A stretch of DNA of 64,000 nt from Sphagnum compactum (GCA_965153455.1 OZ234494.1:2108001-2172000); one strand, 5' to 3'; shown: positions 11,005 through 23,089, counted from the stretch's first letter. Numbers and translations: made by a program. Notes: generated by a model from the sequence alone, not told the origin.

Positions 11005-12593
11005 CTGCAACCAGAGGTCAAGTTGTGCAACTCAGATGAGATTTGTAGGCAGATCAGATTGGCCAAATCAGTGTAATATAATAATTTCTGACATAGCAAC
11101 CTTGCTGTAAATTTCTACCTTCCAGATATAATTGTTTTCCGTGAAGAAATGGTTTGTGTATCTATAAATTTCACAGTCTGCAGCATGCTGTGGGCAGCCT
11201 AGGATTAAGCAAAATATGGTATTTCCTTGAATGGAATGGTATCAGCAAAAAGGTTGAAGCCTCTTGCTGCAAGATTCATAAGATGAATAGAAGCAAATCC
11301 TGTAAGAACAGTTCACTTCTGCTGGAAAAATGTGCTAGAGACAAGCATTCCAAGTTTTGCTGGAGAGGCTGTGCTATGGCTGGCCATGTCGCAGCAGCAC
11401 TGTTTTTCCAACAAGCACAAGAACTGTTCACCACAAGGTCTCTCATGCAAACAGATGGGGGAGGGATGGTTACCTGCAACGGGGACATGGAGGTTGTCAG
11501 CAACGCGCAGAAGGTGTTCCACTTCGTACATGAGAGCCCCATACTTCACTCCCAATGGACAGCGAGCTCCTCTGTCATCGGTTCGGATGCGCAGCAACAG
11601 AACGGCTCCTGGGTGATGCGCTTTCACTTTGTGCACCTGCGAAGGCGGCGGCCAGCAGGAAAACAGAATTGCTCAGGCTGCCTTTGTGTCACTCAGGCTT
11701 CACAAACATCCCGGATTGGTAACATCCTGCTGAGAAAGCAGTTTGGGAAGGGAGGAGAGGAATAGGAGAAGAAGGTACCTCGCTTTCGGAATCGAAGGTG
11801 GTGAGATTCACGCCCACGGAAGCGGCATAGGCGACGTGCGATTGCATTTTGCAGGGATTTGCGAAAACGATGCGGTCGGTTGCGACGCCGAGATCGAGCA
11901 CTTGCGAGATCTCCGCCTTGCTTGCGCAATCAAAGCCCGCACCGAGAGCCGCCAGTGTGGTAAGCAGCGCTCGGTCCGGGCTGCACTTCACGGCGTAGAA
12001 GGGCCGCACTCTTGGCATCGCTTGCACCCATCCTTGAAACAGTCGAACCAGCAACCCCAAGTCTAGCACGTAGAACGCATCCTCCATTCCATGTTTCTGC
12101 AGGTTGCGAAGGAAAAAAACTCTTGAGAGTCTGTCTCATCGCAACAATGGCTCTCAGAATTACACATAGCAGCACAACAACTTCAAGACGAGCTCCGTTA
12201 GCCTGCTGGGACCGACCCGTCTTCCGAAACCCAGAAATCCATCAAGCGAACGGCGGTCGAGATGAGAGAGCTTCGCCAATACTTGCTAGAAGCTTCACTG
12301 ACGACAAGCAAGTGTGTCATCCGACCGATTGATTGAACATAAAGGAAAAGCCAATCCAGGGCAGAAGCGGAAGGAAGCATTTCTTTGAAGTTGAAGAAGA
12401 AGAAGAAGAAGAAGAAGCAGATTTCTGTGTTTGCAGATTTTTTTGATACCTGGATAGTGGAGCGAATGAAGGAATCGATCTCGACATGTGACCCCGACTG
12501 CATCACGTGCATGGAGCCATAGGCATGTCGTGGGTCGGTCACGCTCATGGACTTGTCATCGCGATCACCACCCCATGCCGAGGTCAAGCCCAT
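10175..12593 (-). CDS. ODC: Ornithine decarboxylase, four exons, complete
   Basis: This gene encodes ornithine decarboxylase, a PLP enzyme of fold type III that converts L-ornithine to putrescine and CO2 in polyamine synthesis. Coding exons on the minus strand are 12593-12450, 12096-11779, 11636-11474 and 11004-10175. Introns have phases 0, 0 and 1, all GT-AG, and the spliced frame is open for 484 residues. Visible landmarks are the PLP lysine in PFYAVKC (Lys85), [24 protein letters not shown] (His213), GGGF (252-254), EPGR (291-294), the catalytic CDGLD (Cys375, Asp376) and GAYT (Tyr404). YDHA is kept at 334-337; legume lysine/ornithine decarboxylases, as I recall, have Phe in place of this His, so plain ODC is favoured. 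The first in-frame ATG is at 12593 with A at -3 and G at +4; the open frame upstream of it contains only a TTG. A tail of about 55 residues follows the conserved core. Angiosperm ODCs are usually intronless, so this layout is notable. The family call is very secure; expression is inferred. Confidence 0.95.
11005..11473 (-). other. ODC intron 3
   Basis: This 469-base GT-AG intron of phase 1 splits the Gly209 codon. The acceptor is GGTTGCAG|GTGTCTC. Joining the exons recreates [11 protein letters not shown], a highly conserved ODC segment, which fixes both splice sites. Confidence 0.92.
11474..11636 (-). CDS. ODC: ODC exon 3
   Basis: Encodes residues 155-208 plus the first base of Gly209. It includes LLLRIRTDD and [11 protein letters not shown], a region conserved in ODCs. 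The exon starts with GTG (Val) directly after the acceptor, so this is not a translation start. The donor is GCAG|GTAACC, phase 1. Confidence 0.94.
11637..11778 (-). other. ODC intron 2
   Basis: This 142-base GT-AG intron of phase 0 has donor GTACCT and acceptor TTCGCAG|GTGCAC. It separates TTFDSESE from VHKVKAHHP, which are contiguous in ODCs from other plants. Confidence 0.92.
11779..12096 (-). CDS. ODC: ODC exon 2
   Basis: Encodes residues 49-154 (106 codons). It holds the first barrel strands, FYVLDLG, the PLP-binding lysine in [16 protein letters not shown] and IVFANPCK, and ends at TTFDSESE. The donor is GAG|GTACCT, phase 0. This exon and its flanks are clearly richer in CpG than the rest of the window. 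Confidence 0.94.
12097..12449 (-). other. ODC intron 1
   Basis: This is a 353-base GT-AG intron of phase 0. It carries a run of TTC triplets on the minus strand (plus-strand GAA repeats, about 12390-12417), near the donor rather than the acceptor. The acceptor is CTGCAG|AAACATGG. Splicing it out joins STIQ to [14 protein letters not shown] without losing frame. Confidence 0.88.
12390..12417 (+). repeat. GAA microsatellite in ODC intron 1
   Basis: A GAAGAA run of about eight triplets; on the gene's strand it is TTC repeats, a pyrimidine tract inside the intron. Confidence 0.9.
12450..12593 (-). CDS. ODC: ODC exon 1 (coding part)
   Basis: Encodes residues 1-48, the poorly conserved N-terminus, ending in [10 protein letters not shown]. 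This aligns with the short helix before the FYVLDLG core of plant ODCs. The donor reads CAG|GTATCA on the minus strand and the phase is 0. There is no obvious transit peptide or signal peptide, so a cytosolic or nuclear protein is expected. Confidence 0.88.
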
Positions 12594-13840
12594 GATGATC
12601 TTCTCTCTTCTGCTGCCTATCGACGTGAAGGAGTCTGTCACGCTACGAATCCCCCCACGCAACCACAGCGATAGTAGAGAGAGAAGAAGCAAAACAAGGA
12701 CGCAAAAGTAGCAGCAGCAAGGCGCAACAAAAAGCCCCTGGACGACGAGGTAAAATCACGCGACTCGAGTGGCTGTTGTGCCCACCCGGATAGCGTTTTG
12801 TACACCTTTCAATCCATCGCCGGAACCGAGTCCCCCCAACTCCACCCCCGGCAAGAAACCGGTGCGGCTATGAGAAGGGGGATACGAAAAGTCCGCCGCA
12901 ACCGCCAAAACTTTCGCGTAACAACTCCACCGAATATCAAAGACAGCGGAGAGAAGTCAGTCAGAGAGAGATAGAGAGACAGAGACAGAGAGAGTTGGAG
13001 ACCCTCCGATCCGATGACTTCACCCCCACCAAGTACGCAAACAAAGAAAGGTTTACCTGATCACAACAGCAAAATTCCCAAATGCTACAACAAAGAAAAG
13101 CTCTGATAAGGGACACCCAAAAACAGAAAGATCACGTCAAGAACTGGAGCTTTGCACTACTAGAGTTACAAGTCCCAGAACTGTTGCCAAAAGGCTTGTT
13201 GTTGTCTCGGAGCTCACAAACTGGAATACCAAAACACAGGAGGGTTGTTCCAATAGAGCGAGAGTTGATAGACTATTGAAGGCAGAACCAGAAGAATCAG
13301 AACAAAACTCAAACCCAACAACAACAAACAACAACTAAGAAAGCCTTCTATGAAAAGAACAAGCGCTTGGAAATCGACTACTCGGGCAACGAGATCAGGT
13401 GTTTGGGAGTGGAGACAATATGGAAAAACTACAACCCAACAAAGCACGACCCCTTAGAGACGGGTCGCGAGTTCCGACGAGGTAGGGCGCTTCTAAACTG
13501 AGGCCACAACACGAGGGAAGCTCAAGGTTTTAAGAAGGTTTAGCGAGGGAAGGATGACTGGGCACCCGGGGGAATCGGGGGTAAGTGGGGGCGGGGGGGG
13601 AATTTGAGATGGCAGGCAGAAGGGGCGGATCCTGAGTTGTGGACGTAGGACCGGTTAAGGGGGGCGCCCGGCCTGGTACAACTGGTTTGCTCTACGGCGG
13701 GGGTCAGTCAGTCAAGGGGGTGTGAGGTGGGGGCCGTGGGGTGACGCATACAGGAACCGGTAAATTAAACCAGTCGCTTCCCTTCCTATCGCAACCAACC
13801 GCGCCTACCAAGGCCAGAGGGCTAGTCCTTTTTTGTGCTG
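12594..13840 (-). promoter_or_regulatory. Probable ODC leader and promoter region
   Basis: The stretch upstream of the ODC start is GC- and CpG-rich compared with its AT-rich surroundings. On the minus strand it contains a CT-rich tract (12961-12995), common in plant core promoters and 5' leaders. A TATATATA string lies at 13843-13850, but it also belongs to a repeat copy, so its use as a TATA box is unproven. A three-codon upstream frame (ATG-Asp-stop, 12817-12809) would lie in the leader if transcription starts above it. No transcription start can be placed from sequence. I see no credible protein gene here on either strand. Confidence 0.5.
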
Positions 13841-14110
13841 GCTATATATAGCCAAATAGCTATATTAAAAATTAAAAAGTGCTAAATTCAAGTGCTGTTA
13901 AAGATTTTCAATAGCCATACTTATACCCAAATTTTAAGAAAAATTCGTTAGATTTCTATGCATGGTTCAAGTAGGGGTAGCCACAAAATATATTGAAAGT
14001 GTGTTTGAAAAGAGTTTACTTTTAAATCTAGATTGTAGACAAATATGGCATTAAAAAATCTTCCTGTGGATCATCATCGCCAGTTTTGGCTACATCATAA
14101 AATTGACCCC
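13836..14110 (+). repeat. MITE-like repeat family C, copy 1
   Basis: It starts with GGCTATATATAGCC and ends around GCCAGTTTTGGCTACATCA, with TCTTCCTGTGGATCATCATC between. Similar order is seen at about 21130-21440 and, inverted, at about 49830-50080. It is AT-rich, short and non-coding, which fits a MITE, but terminal repeats are not sharp. Confidence 0.6.
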
Positions 14111-16064
14111 AAAAAACAATTGGGGGGGGGTGGGGGGAAGTCACGGCGAAGGAAGGAAAGCGGGAGGTGGTGTGTGGGTGATGATGGATGGCGGGCGGCA
14201 AAACTAACACCCTACTGACCACCATTGCCTGGCACATTAGGTAATAACTTTACTTATTTGAGTGCTTTGATGGAGTTGCAACAGATATCCTCAACGACGC
14301 CACGATGCCTTGTCTGCCGACGACGTCGGTTCCTCTGCATTTTCTTTGCACCTCGATCTCTCACGACGCCATGACGCGGTGTCTGCCGACGACAACGACG
14401 ACGACAACGCGGGTTCTGTCTGTCTCTCTCTCTTTCCCCGCCCCTCTCTTGGATCCTTCGTCCCTTTTTTCCAATTTCTTGATGGGCGAGGCGGAGTTCC
14501 AACCCTCAATTGTTGTTTCTCTTTTCTTTGCATCTTCGTTACTCAAAACCGTTGAATCGAGGGCGGGCGAAGTTTAGGGGAAGGCACTCACAACTCAGCC
14601 CTGGTGGGTTCATGAGGAGGCCAAAGGCACTGCTGACAGCAGTGCCTTCCCTTGCATAAAGACTGAGGTCACAATGATTTGACCGGTTCAGATGCATTAG
14701 AACGAATGGTACAGACTCCCTTACAGGAAAATTCCTCGGCTGCAGGGAAATTACATGTAATCTCCAAGGAAATTACTTGGGCTTCACTGGGAACAGGAAA
14801 TTGTACTCGGGGAGGTTCCCAAAGTTCCCTGAATTTCTTGGACCCGACGTTTTTAGGGTAGTTGGTAACTTCTAACTTCCTACTCTTTCAACTGTCCTTA
14901 CATTATTTAAGTTAGTAGGCAACTTCCTATCCCAATTGTCCTTGAGACATCTTCCAAGGGATGGCAACATGATGGTTTCCATCTTGTAGAGGGATGGTTG
15001 GCAACATGATGGCTTTTTTTCTGTGTTTTTGTATTATGGTTAAGACTCTTTTCTTTCATTTGGATTTCATTTTCTTTTCGCCCTTCACGGAGATTGCATG
15101 TGATTACTCTCGTGATTGTATTGGACTAGTGTACCTACATGCTTGAACAGGAAAACAAGAATGATTTAAGACTTAGGTGAGACTTTATATTCATTTTCCT
15201 CACTATGGTTATAAGTTAATTGAAGAAGATGAGGAAATACACTATGTTTTTCTCATTACCATGTTTGGGGAATAAGTATTGAACTCAATCCTGATTCTCC
15301 ATGAGTAGTGACCATCAAATGGTATGTTAATTTCTTTTTCATTCTGAGGTGGACAACAATTTCTAATTGTAACTTATTACATATGTAGATGGTGAACTGA
15401 TTGGTCTTTCTTCAGGTGCATAGACTCCATACAAGAAGGCCTAGAAGGTTTGGTTCAGTTACTGGTGTTATTCTGGTGTATAGAGCATGGCCTTGTACAA
15501 AATGTCGGGGTACACATTGATAACAAGGAACCTATAATGCTGGTACAAGGTAAAGCAATACCGATCTCACCGAGTCACCATTCAGATACTTCTTCCAACG
15601 TCACTAAGTTTATACCAGCCTGGTATCAATCTTGCTCTAGTATGACTTGAGGCAGCATCATAACAGTACTTCCCCACTTTCCTTGTTCAATTTAGTAGCA
15701 TGAACCTCATTTTTTGCACTGAGGTGGAAAAGCATGAGGTGGATGGATGGAAATCCTGCCTCTCGCATCTGCTGAATTTGCAGATTCTCTTATCTCTGAT
15801 GTGTTCTATGAAATAGCAACAACTGTGGACAAACTAATGACAAATTCCAAAAAGACAATTCCAGCTTTTATTCGGATGATCAAACCATTGTTTGTCTGGT
15901 ATAATTATATAACATATGACTCAGGTCCCTGTATCTGGATGTCTGCAAAAATGAAATACCATATGGAAATTGTTATCAGATGTATACTGGAATTTATATA
16001 CTAGTCTGATGTAAGTAGGTCATTGATTATGAATTGATGATGCATTGCTTACCTAGTAGTGTTC
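14111..16064. other. Stretch without an established gene; CpG-rich patch at 14280-14580
   Basis: 14280-14580 is CpG-rich and contains a partly duplicated CGACGCCA(C/T)GA...GTCTGCCGACGAC block and CT-rich text. It could be a promoter or first exon of a plus-strand gene or an old repeat, but no protein family is recognisable. The rest is AT-rich, with short frames only. Confidence 0.45.
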
Positions 16065-16675
16065 ATGTGCCTAGTAGTGTTGGGTGGTTGGTTTAGTGTT
16101 ATATCAACTGATATATAATACGAATCCTAATATTGACATGACATATACCAGATCTTTCATTGATGTTTTCTTTTGGAAATGCAGTGTATGATATTTACCC
16201 CAAGAAGAAAGCACAAGGCATCCATGAGGAAGGAGTGTTGGCTACCATTAACATCTGGGCTGATTTTGTTAGTACGATCAGAGAGTACCTTGCCCAATGT
16301 ATTTTTTCAAGCACCATTTGTGGGACATTTTTAAAAAATGGAATGCCTGCGAGAGTGGGTGTTCTGTTTTTTTGACATGCCTTGCATTTTTCCTGTTTTT
16401 CCCATGATACCTGGTAGGTATCATGGGAAATGTTTTTAGTAAAAAAAAAATGGGTGCAGGTCTTTAGTCTTTATGCTTGATAAAGCCCTGAGCTACAGTT
16501 TCCTAGGTGGTTGTTTGATTTTTCAACCCTAAACCCTAGAACCATGGTCATGTATAAGAACGGGATCTTTGAATTTTTTGAGAACCACAGTCAGGAACCC
16601 TAAGAATCACCCCACGGTTTTCAGGGGTATGTTCTTGGTTCTGATAACCACCCAACACTACTAGGCACATAAACC
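16065..16675. mobile_element. Short inverted-repeat element (about 610 bp)
   Basis: ATGTGCCTAGTAGTGTTGG with the next GTGGTT, from about 16065, is mirrored by AACCACCCAACACTACTAGG with CACAT at 16648-16674. The pair makes near-perfect 25-bp inverted ends. No protein gene is visible inside. The class is unclear (hAT-like or CACTA-like ends could both be argued); no target duplication was found. Confidence 0.65.
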
Positions 16676-19534
16676 TGTAAAGCAGACCCTTATATTTGAA
16701 CCCCTTAATAGTGATAAAAATTCATTATATATTTTGTGTGCCTGACCGCATTTTCCCAGTCCACGTTTCCTATGTCAATGAGATGAGAAATTGCATTATT
16801 GACAAATTAATACTCAATATTTCTTTTTGATATATATCCACATCCATGCCTTATTCAACAAATGAATGCATTCATCAACATATACATCTAACAGGTATAT
16901 ATACCAAGTAGTATGAAGCTCCACAGAATACCTCGCTCATATGCAAGCTCTATAAGTGGTAGGTAAGGCCTGCATATGGATGAGGGGTGTTACCAGAATA
17001 AGGTACCCCACCTGAGGTGGCAGCTGAGGGCAGAGCCAAATTCTTGTACCACCGGCCTATATGGGCCTTATCGTGCATAAGGACCACTCAGCATTGCTCA
17101 GCCTTATTGCTGATGTGCAAAGAAAAATGGGCAGGCCATTACAAAAATGGAAGAACATGGCAAGAATCTTAGGAACCCGGCCTGAATTGTAAGATGACCT
17201 CTTCTATCAGGAGGGGATCTTACACATTAAAGTGCCATCCGAATACACTGCGAAATCGAAGCAAGGAAGGTCATTACGAAAGCCCAGTACCATGACCGGT
17301 TGATATGTCGAGTGAATAACAAATAACCATGGTTTGCTCCCCTACACCCTAGAAACAAGAGTTCCCTTCAACCCATTTATTTCTACTGAACGGATCAGAG
17401 TCATCCCATTGCTGTACTGGGAACTTAATTTTACATAGCAGTTGAATCTATAAGTGCATTATAACATTTATGGAGTCGGTTCGCTACAGGTAATAACGTA
17501 TATGGAATACCAAAAGGGGTCATCTTTCCTCAGAGCCCTTGACTTCAAAGCCCCTAGCATGGGATTTTTTGTTCAGAGCATGCGTTTTTCATTCCCTACC
17601 AAAAGGGCCATACTTTTATCATACCCCTTAGAGAATATTTCAGTAGCCCAGCGTAGATTCATTCGCAAGTGGGAAGTATGAGTTTAGACCCTTGTATTTA
17701 GTGGCCATCAGTTTGACCCTTGGAGAGCAACAAAATGTGGTCTTAGATCATCCATGGAGGCCATTGGTCAAAAAGCCAACTTTGTTGCTTTCTGGCAGGT
17801 AGTATATATGCATCCTTTTGAGACTTTGGCTTCTTGAGAATATGTACAAAGTTCAATCACCAGCCTTTCTTGGAATCTGGCTGCCTAGACAATTTAACAC
17901 CCGGCCTTTCTCCAATCAATCTTTTGTTGGAATCCTCTGCCAAGCATTTTGAGCAGCTTCTGTGGGCCTCTGAACCTTCAGCACTTCTGTGGTCACTGGG
18001 GTTCAGATTTATCTTTCAAGCTTTGACTTGCGCCCAAAAGCAGATATAATGTGTATGGTGACATTCACATTCGGTTTAGGTCTAGAAGGCCAGCCTCTCA
18101 TTTGTGACTCAAAACGATACGTGTCGTGTAATAAGCTGCCTCCTAATGGTGCTTGACTCCAGCTTAAATTGAGATTGTAGGTTTGGACAAATGGGTGCCT
18201 TGGTGATCCAAAATCCAGATGAATTTTGAATGATGGGAAAATTAAGAAAATTTATTCCAAAAAAAGGAACATGGCCTGAGATAAGTATCTGGAGGTGCCT
18301 TCTTATCCATCCCTCTTAATAAGAAAAGAGCCCTAAACCCACCAAAGAACTGCCATCCATCAATAGGGTAGGATGTTCAAAGGAAGGGCTATTAATCGAG
18401 GCCAAAAAATAGTGGCAGCCAATTTTAAGAATAGAATTTCCATGCAACCAATGAGAAGTCGTGTCATGGAGTGAAGGGACCTCCCTTTTTTTTCTTGTGG
18501 GTGGGGAAGGGGGGGGGGGGTTCGCTCCTCAAAATTCAAGCATAGATAAACACACTAGGAATAACAAAGAAAAGCATGATGATTTTTCAACCAAGCAGGA
18601 TTAGAGTACTACCAATGTGTAAAAATGATGAGTAAAACAACAATAACAGCAACAAATGAGACTGTGTGCTCTACAAGATACCTAGTAGGAGAAATTCACT
18701 ACATGTAGTGGGTGGTTTCGTGAGGCCTAAAAATAGGTGGTGAGAGGCGGTAGAAATAAATAGGGATGCACCACACCCTTAGGAGACACCATAGGGCCAC
18801 CCTTCTCCATGAGACACACCATAGGAGTCACACCCCCTACTTTAGCATCATGCCTGCATTCTTGCTGGTCCTCATCACCCCTACCCTATTTTTCCTCCCC
18901 ATTTACTCTCCACACCCATCCTTGCATGGCTCTCCGCCAACGTGACCTGGTATGCAGGTGTAACTCACACACCAAACACTTGGGTCAGTTAGGTTTAGTA
19001 GCTACTTTTACATACATTTGCACAGCTGGTAAAACTCTCCCATCTCTCCCATGTTGTATTAGGTTTTTCCTTTAGGGTTCCTCCCTTATAATTTGCCTTA
19101 AAATATCCCCATCCTGATTGAGTAATGAATATCTAAGGCCTCATCTTTCATAACAGCTAGATAGATAAACCCACTATATGACAATAATAAGGGTTATGTA
19201 TGCCATTTAGTCCTTACCTACAAAGCACTGTTACCCAATCATCCAATTGTAAAGGCCTTCTTTCTTTCTTTCTTGATTTTTTTTTTAATTTTTTTTTTGG
19301 GGGGGGCACAAATGATTCTTTCTTTGATTTTTCCTGGATATGAATAGCGATGACTTTGCCTGAAAAATCCAACCCCCAATCCTCGCCTTCCAAAAAGAAA
19401 ACCCTTCAGTTTTCAAGACAGCTAGACTAGCATAGAAAGGTACGATTATCTGTTGAATGAATGAATGAATGAATGAATGAATGAATCGAAATCTAAGTGG
19501 AAGAAATCCACTTTGGTCCATTTTAGTGTCATCC
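16676..19534. other. Repeat-derived stretch without a gene
   Basis: Includes poly-G near 18509-18520, weak family A text around 17140-17250, and short frames (for example 17454-17681 and 17834-18049) that I do not recognise. Confidence 0.5.
19455..19486 (+). repeat. TGAA tetranucleotide microsatellite
   Basis: Seven to eight TGAA units in a row followed by TCGAAATC. Confidence 0.9.
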
Positions 19535-20165
19535 TAGGTCTTATATGGGCCTTTACCCATTGTAAAACACCAGGCATAGGAGCATGACAGTTCTTATGCC
19601 TATTCCTTAAGAGTGGGACGGATCTTACACATATAAGTAGGCATATGAGGCCACAGTGAACCAGAAGAATGGATGGTAAGGTGTCAGGAAATGGTTTTCT
19701 CTTGCGTTCCAGTTCCCTACCTAACCAACAGTGGTTAGCTCAGTTGCTTTCTTTTCTACCTACTTACTAACAACCCCCAAGCAGGTTGCTCATAAGTAGG
19801 TAGTAAAAACAGCCCTTACCTATGCATAAAACTTACCTAGTAGTTCGCTATTTTCTTACCTACCTATCTATATATGAGGCCTATTTCCTCCAAAATTGGT
19901 TATCAAGGTGAAACCCAATATGAACTCACTTGAGGTTCATCCACAACTGAGTAATAACAGGCATCCAGTGGCTGGTGCACTGGTAGGTGCCGGTTCACTG
20001 TGGCTGGCAGGCCTATGATTGGCGTAGGGGTTAGATCCCTCCCACTCTTAAGGAGTAGGTATAACATCCCTCCTACAAATAGGAGGGATATTCAAGGATA
20101 TATGGTGTCCTCCAAGTGCACTTTGGAAATTTCTCATAATGCTTTACAAAGTGTGAAAAGACACG
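19535..20165 (+). repeat. Hairpin repeat family A, two split pieces
   Basis: The left half (19535-19640: TTACCCATTGTAAAACACC, GTTCTTATGCCTATTCCTTA) and right half (20030-20165: CCACTCTTAAGGAGTAGG, GTCCTCCAAGTGCACTTTGG, ATGCTTTACAAAGTG) of the repeat are separated by about 390 bases of unrelated sequence with ACCTACCTA-like simple sequence. Confidence 0.6.
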
Positions 20166-21129
20166 CGCAGGATTTTGGCCATACTCACACAAAAAAATCC
20201 TTTGACAATGAACACATCGGGATCATCTGGGGCAGGTTACTTTCTCTTGTGCCTGTCCACTGGAAAAGTTGTAGCATACAATGTGAACTGATTCTTGTTG
20301 CATTTCTCTAGTAAAAAACATAGCTTGTCACACAATTCAAGGGCAACTGAGAAATTGTATGTTGACCAGAATTGCGTAAATCGGGTTGTGTTCCATAGTT
20401 CATCGAACATGATCTGGAGGCCTTGGGCTTTAGTAATGGTGTAACTGTTTTTTCCTTAAATCATGCTCTAAAGACAACTAAAAATAGCCCGGTGAAGCTC
20501 GTGCAGAAAGACTATTATGATGGATATATTAGGTAGAGTATCTCATGGGGTGGATGTCAACAAGGCAGCTTGTCATCTCTAGTGCTAATAGCGTAACTTT
20601 TCCTATTCTTGAACTTCTCTTTTGGGCTGTTGTGTCGTCACATAAACATACTTAGAACAGGGACAGCCTTTCTCTATAGCCTCCCACCATTGTCTTCTTT
20701 TGAGAGGAGAAGCAAACCAACCCAAACCCCCAAAAATAAGAAGGGGTGGGAAGGCGGGGGGAACCCCAGTAAAAAATGGTTTCTCCTTTCATTCCTTCAT
20801 TCTCAATTTTTATTTTATTTTTCATTTTTATTTTTTATAAATTCAGGGGTTAATTTTTTGTTAACATAGTAGGGTTGTGAAGCTAAATTTGGGTAAGCTT
20901 CTTTGTTTATCACTTACATGTGTTACCGACCAGAGTAAATCATTCCCACTTCTGATGGATGCTCAGTTTGGCTAGCTAGCCTTGGGTGAACCAGCACCTA
21001 CTACACTGGTACCAGCAGAGTATGAAGGACATGACCAACCTGGTAAGCAACCTGATCTGTTTAGCAGTTATATAATATTCCTACTGTACAACAGCCTTTG
21101 TTTTTGACTAGGTAAATATCAAAGTAAAT
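20166..21129. other. Stretch without a gene
   Basis: Nothing beyond low-complexity T-rich text at about 20800-20850 and short unrecognised frames. Confidence 0.5.
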
Positions 21130-21445
21130 AATCAAAAATCAAAAAAAAAAAAAGTGATTTGTGAAAAAACAACAATAGTATTTTGAAAAAAACGTCAGAT
21201 TTCTATATTTGGTTTTTTTAGTGTGGTAGCTATACTTAAAATAAGGAAGGTTGGTTAAAGGGGGATTTTGTACTTCATATCTGGTCTGGTTTTTATAGCC
21301 AGATTTGGGTAAGTCTTCCTAGAGATGATCACCATATTTTTAAACATCTTCTTCCTCTGGATTATCACCAGTTAGGCTACATTAAAAAAAAATTGCTTAA
21401 AAAAATCTTTGATCAGATAACTATAGCCATTTGCCAGTTTTCACT
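21130..21445 (+). repeat. MITE-like repeat family C, copy 2
   Basis: Contains TTTTTATAGCCAGATTTGGG, TAAGTCTTCCTAGAGATGATC and ATTATCACCAGTTAGGCTAC, parallel to the 13.8 kb copy and to the complement of 49.83-50.08 kb. Confidence 0.6.
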
Positions 21446-23089
21446 ACCTATTCATTCTCAGTAAACTGAGCTGGTTTAGAAATTAGTGTGCAGACTGAAA
21501 TTCATTATATATTTTTAAAAAAGATAAAATTAAGTTTAGATATTATTGTGCGGCTGATACATAGTGACCCACCAAAAAAAAAAAATTATAGAAATTTATT
21601 TAAAATTAAACTATTTATAAATAAATAAATAACTGTTGGGGAGGTGGGGGGACGTACAAGGGACGGCAGTCCCAAATATCACGAAATATCACTGGGAGCC
21701 GCTCACGACCATGTGCGGCTGTACTTGGGTTTCGACATGCTTCTTCGCCTGAGTTGATGATTTGGTGTATATGGGCATGCACTGATCCACGTCATTTTGT
21801 TTCCATCCCAGGAAGGAAATATTCATCTTATGGGAGAGAGGAAAGTCCTAAGAGTAGCTGAAAAGATGAAGAAGAAGATGCTGCTGGAAAGCTATCTGGA
21901 TTGGAGATGTCAGTAAGAGCAAACCTCAGAGTCTCACGCAATACAAAATTCACTATTAGTAGTAATATTTCCTTTTCCTTATTTCGGCGAAAGTTTTGCA
22001 CAAACAAGTATTTTTCTGTCGCAAATTTCCTTTTCTTAAATGAATTTTGCTCTGCCAACTTTTGCCAATTTTTTTGTTTTTTCTTATTACAAAAGGAAAA
22101 CTGTTCATCACAGTTCTGTGACCCAGGGCTCTTTTGGCAATTTTGTGATGTGCTTTCAGTGGCCAGCATCCCAACAATTGTCAACAACTGTGTACTTGCT
22201 ACTACTGTTTTGATGGTCCTGAACAAATGTGTGGCCAATTAAGGCGAAATCTGGTTTGGGATGATCATGCTCTCTACTGTAACTCTGCTGCATCACAAAA
22301 CTGAAAACAAAGCACTGACGAGGAGGAGCACACGATGTGAGGAGTACTGTATCAATAAGTCTTGAAAATCCATCCCCTGTTTCTCAGCAGTGCCTTGCTC
22401 TGTGAGTTCAGGCGAAAACCATCCGTTGTGCTTCCTCCGTCCCTTCCTCCCACCCTCCAGACTCCCATGTCTTTCTTGGATTATGGGGTGATCAGTATAA
22501 GCGACTGCCTGTCCCCCTCCCCTTCGTGGGCTTGTCTGTGAGCTCAGGCAGACCTACCTACTACCTACCTGCCACCACATCATAATGTTCTTCTGACCAT
22601 GTGACCATATGTTGTTGACAAAAGGATCAGAGAGTTGTGTCATGCCTCCATTTCTATTTCCTTCAAGGGTCACATGCTATTCTGAGGAAAAAACAAGCTC
22701 AGAACAACAAACAAGCAAATTTGCAAATTCCACATTGCCCATTGCAGAGAATATGGGCAAGAGGCACAAATCAACCCTTATATAATCTAACTTATTTTAT
22801 ATAATGTAAATCAGCCGTTATATAGTATAAAATCAATGTTTATACATATGTTGAAATAATAAGGTAATGTACACCTCAACTGTTACACTTTATAATCTAA
22901 TGTGAAATGTAAATCTGCTCTTTTAGCATAATATGGGCAAGATGCACAAATCAACTGTTTGAATGCAAGCTTCAAAGCAAAATCTAATTATTGCCAAAGC
23001 TACAGTACGAGTCTCAAAGTATGAAGGTGAATCAAGTATGTTCAACAATTGCCCATCCAACTACCCATCTATCTATTAAGGAAGGTTGT
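21446..23089. other. Stretch without a gene
   Basis: A direct repeat of ATATGGGCAAGA(G/T)GCACAAATCAAC lies at 22751 and 22931. An open frame of 113-136 codons at 21828-22242 exists on both strands, but it is Phe/Lys-rich low-complexity text with no recognisable family. Confidence 0.5.

Noticed and set aside
11154-12332. Plus-strand frames of about 90-200 codons opposite ODC
   Set aside because: They are antisense shadows of the GC-rich ODC exons and introns, with no recognisable domains.
12594-12692. N-terminal extension of ODC beginning LLLSLLSLWL
   Set aside because: It starts with TTG, has no ATG, and the first in-frame ATG at 12593 has a strong context.
13843-13850. Definite TATA box of ODC
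   Set aside because: The string lies at the edge of a repeat copy that occurs elsewhere, and no start site can be shown.
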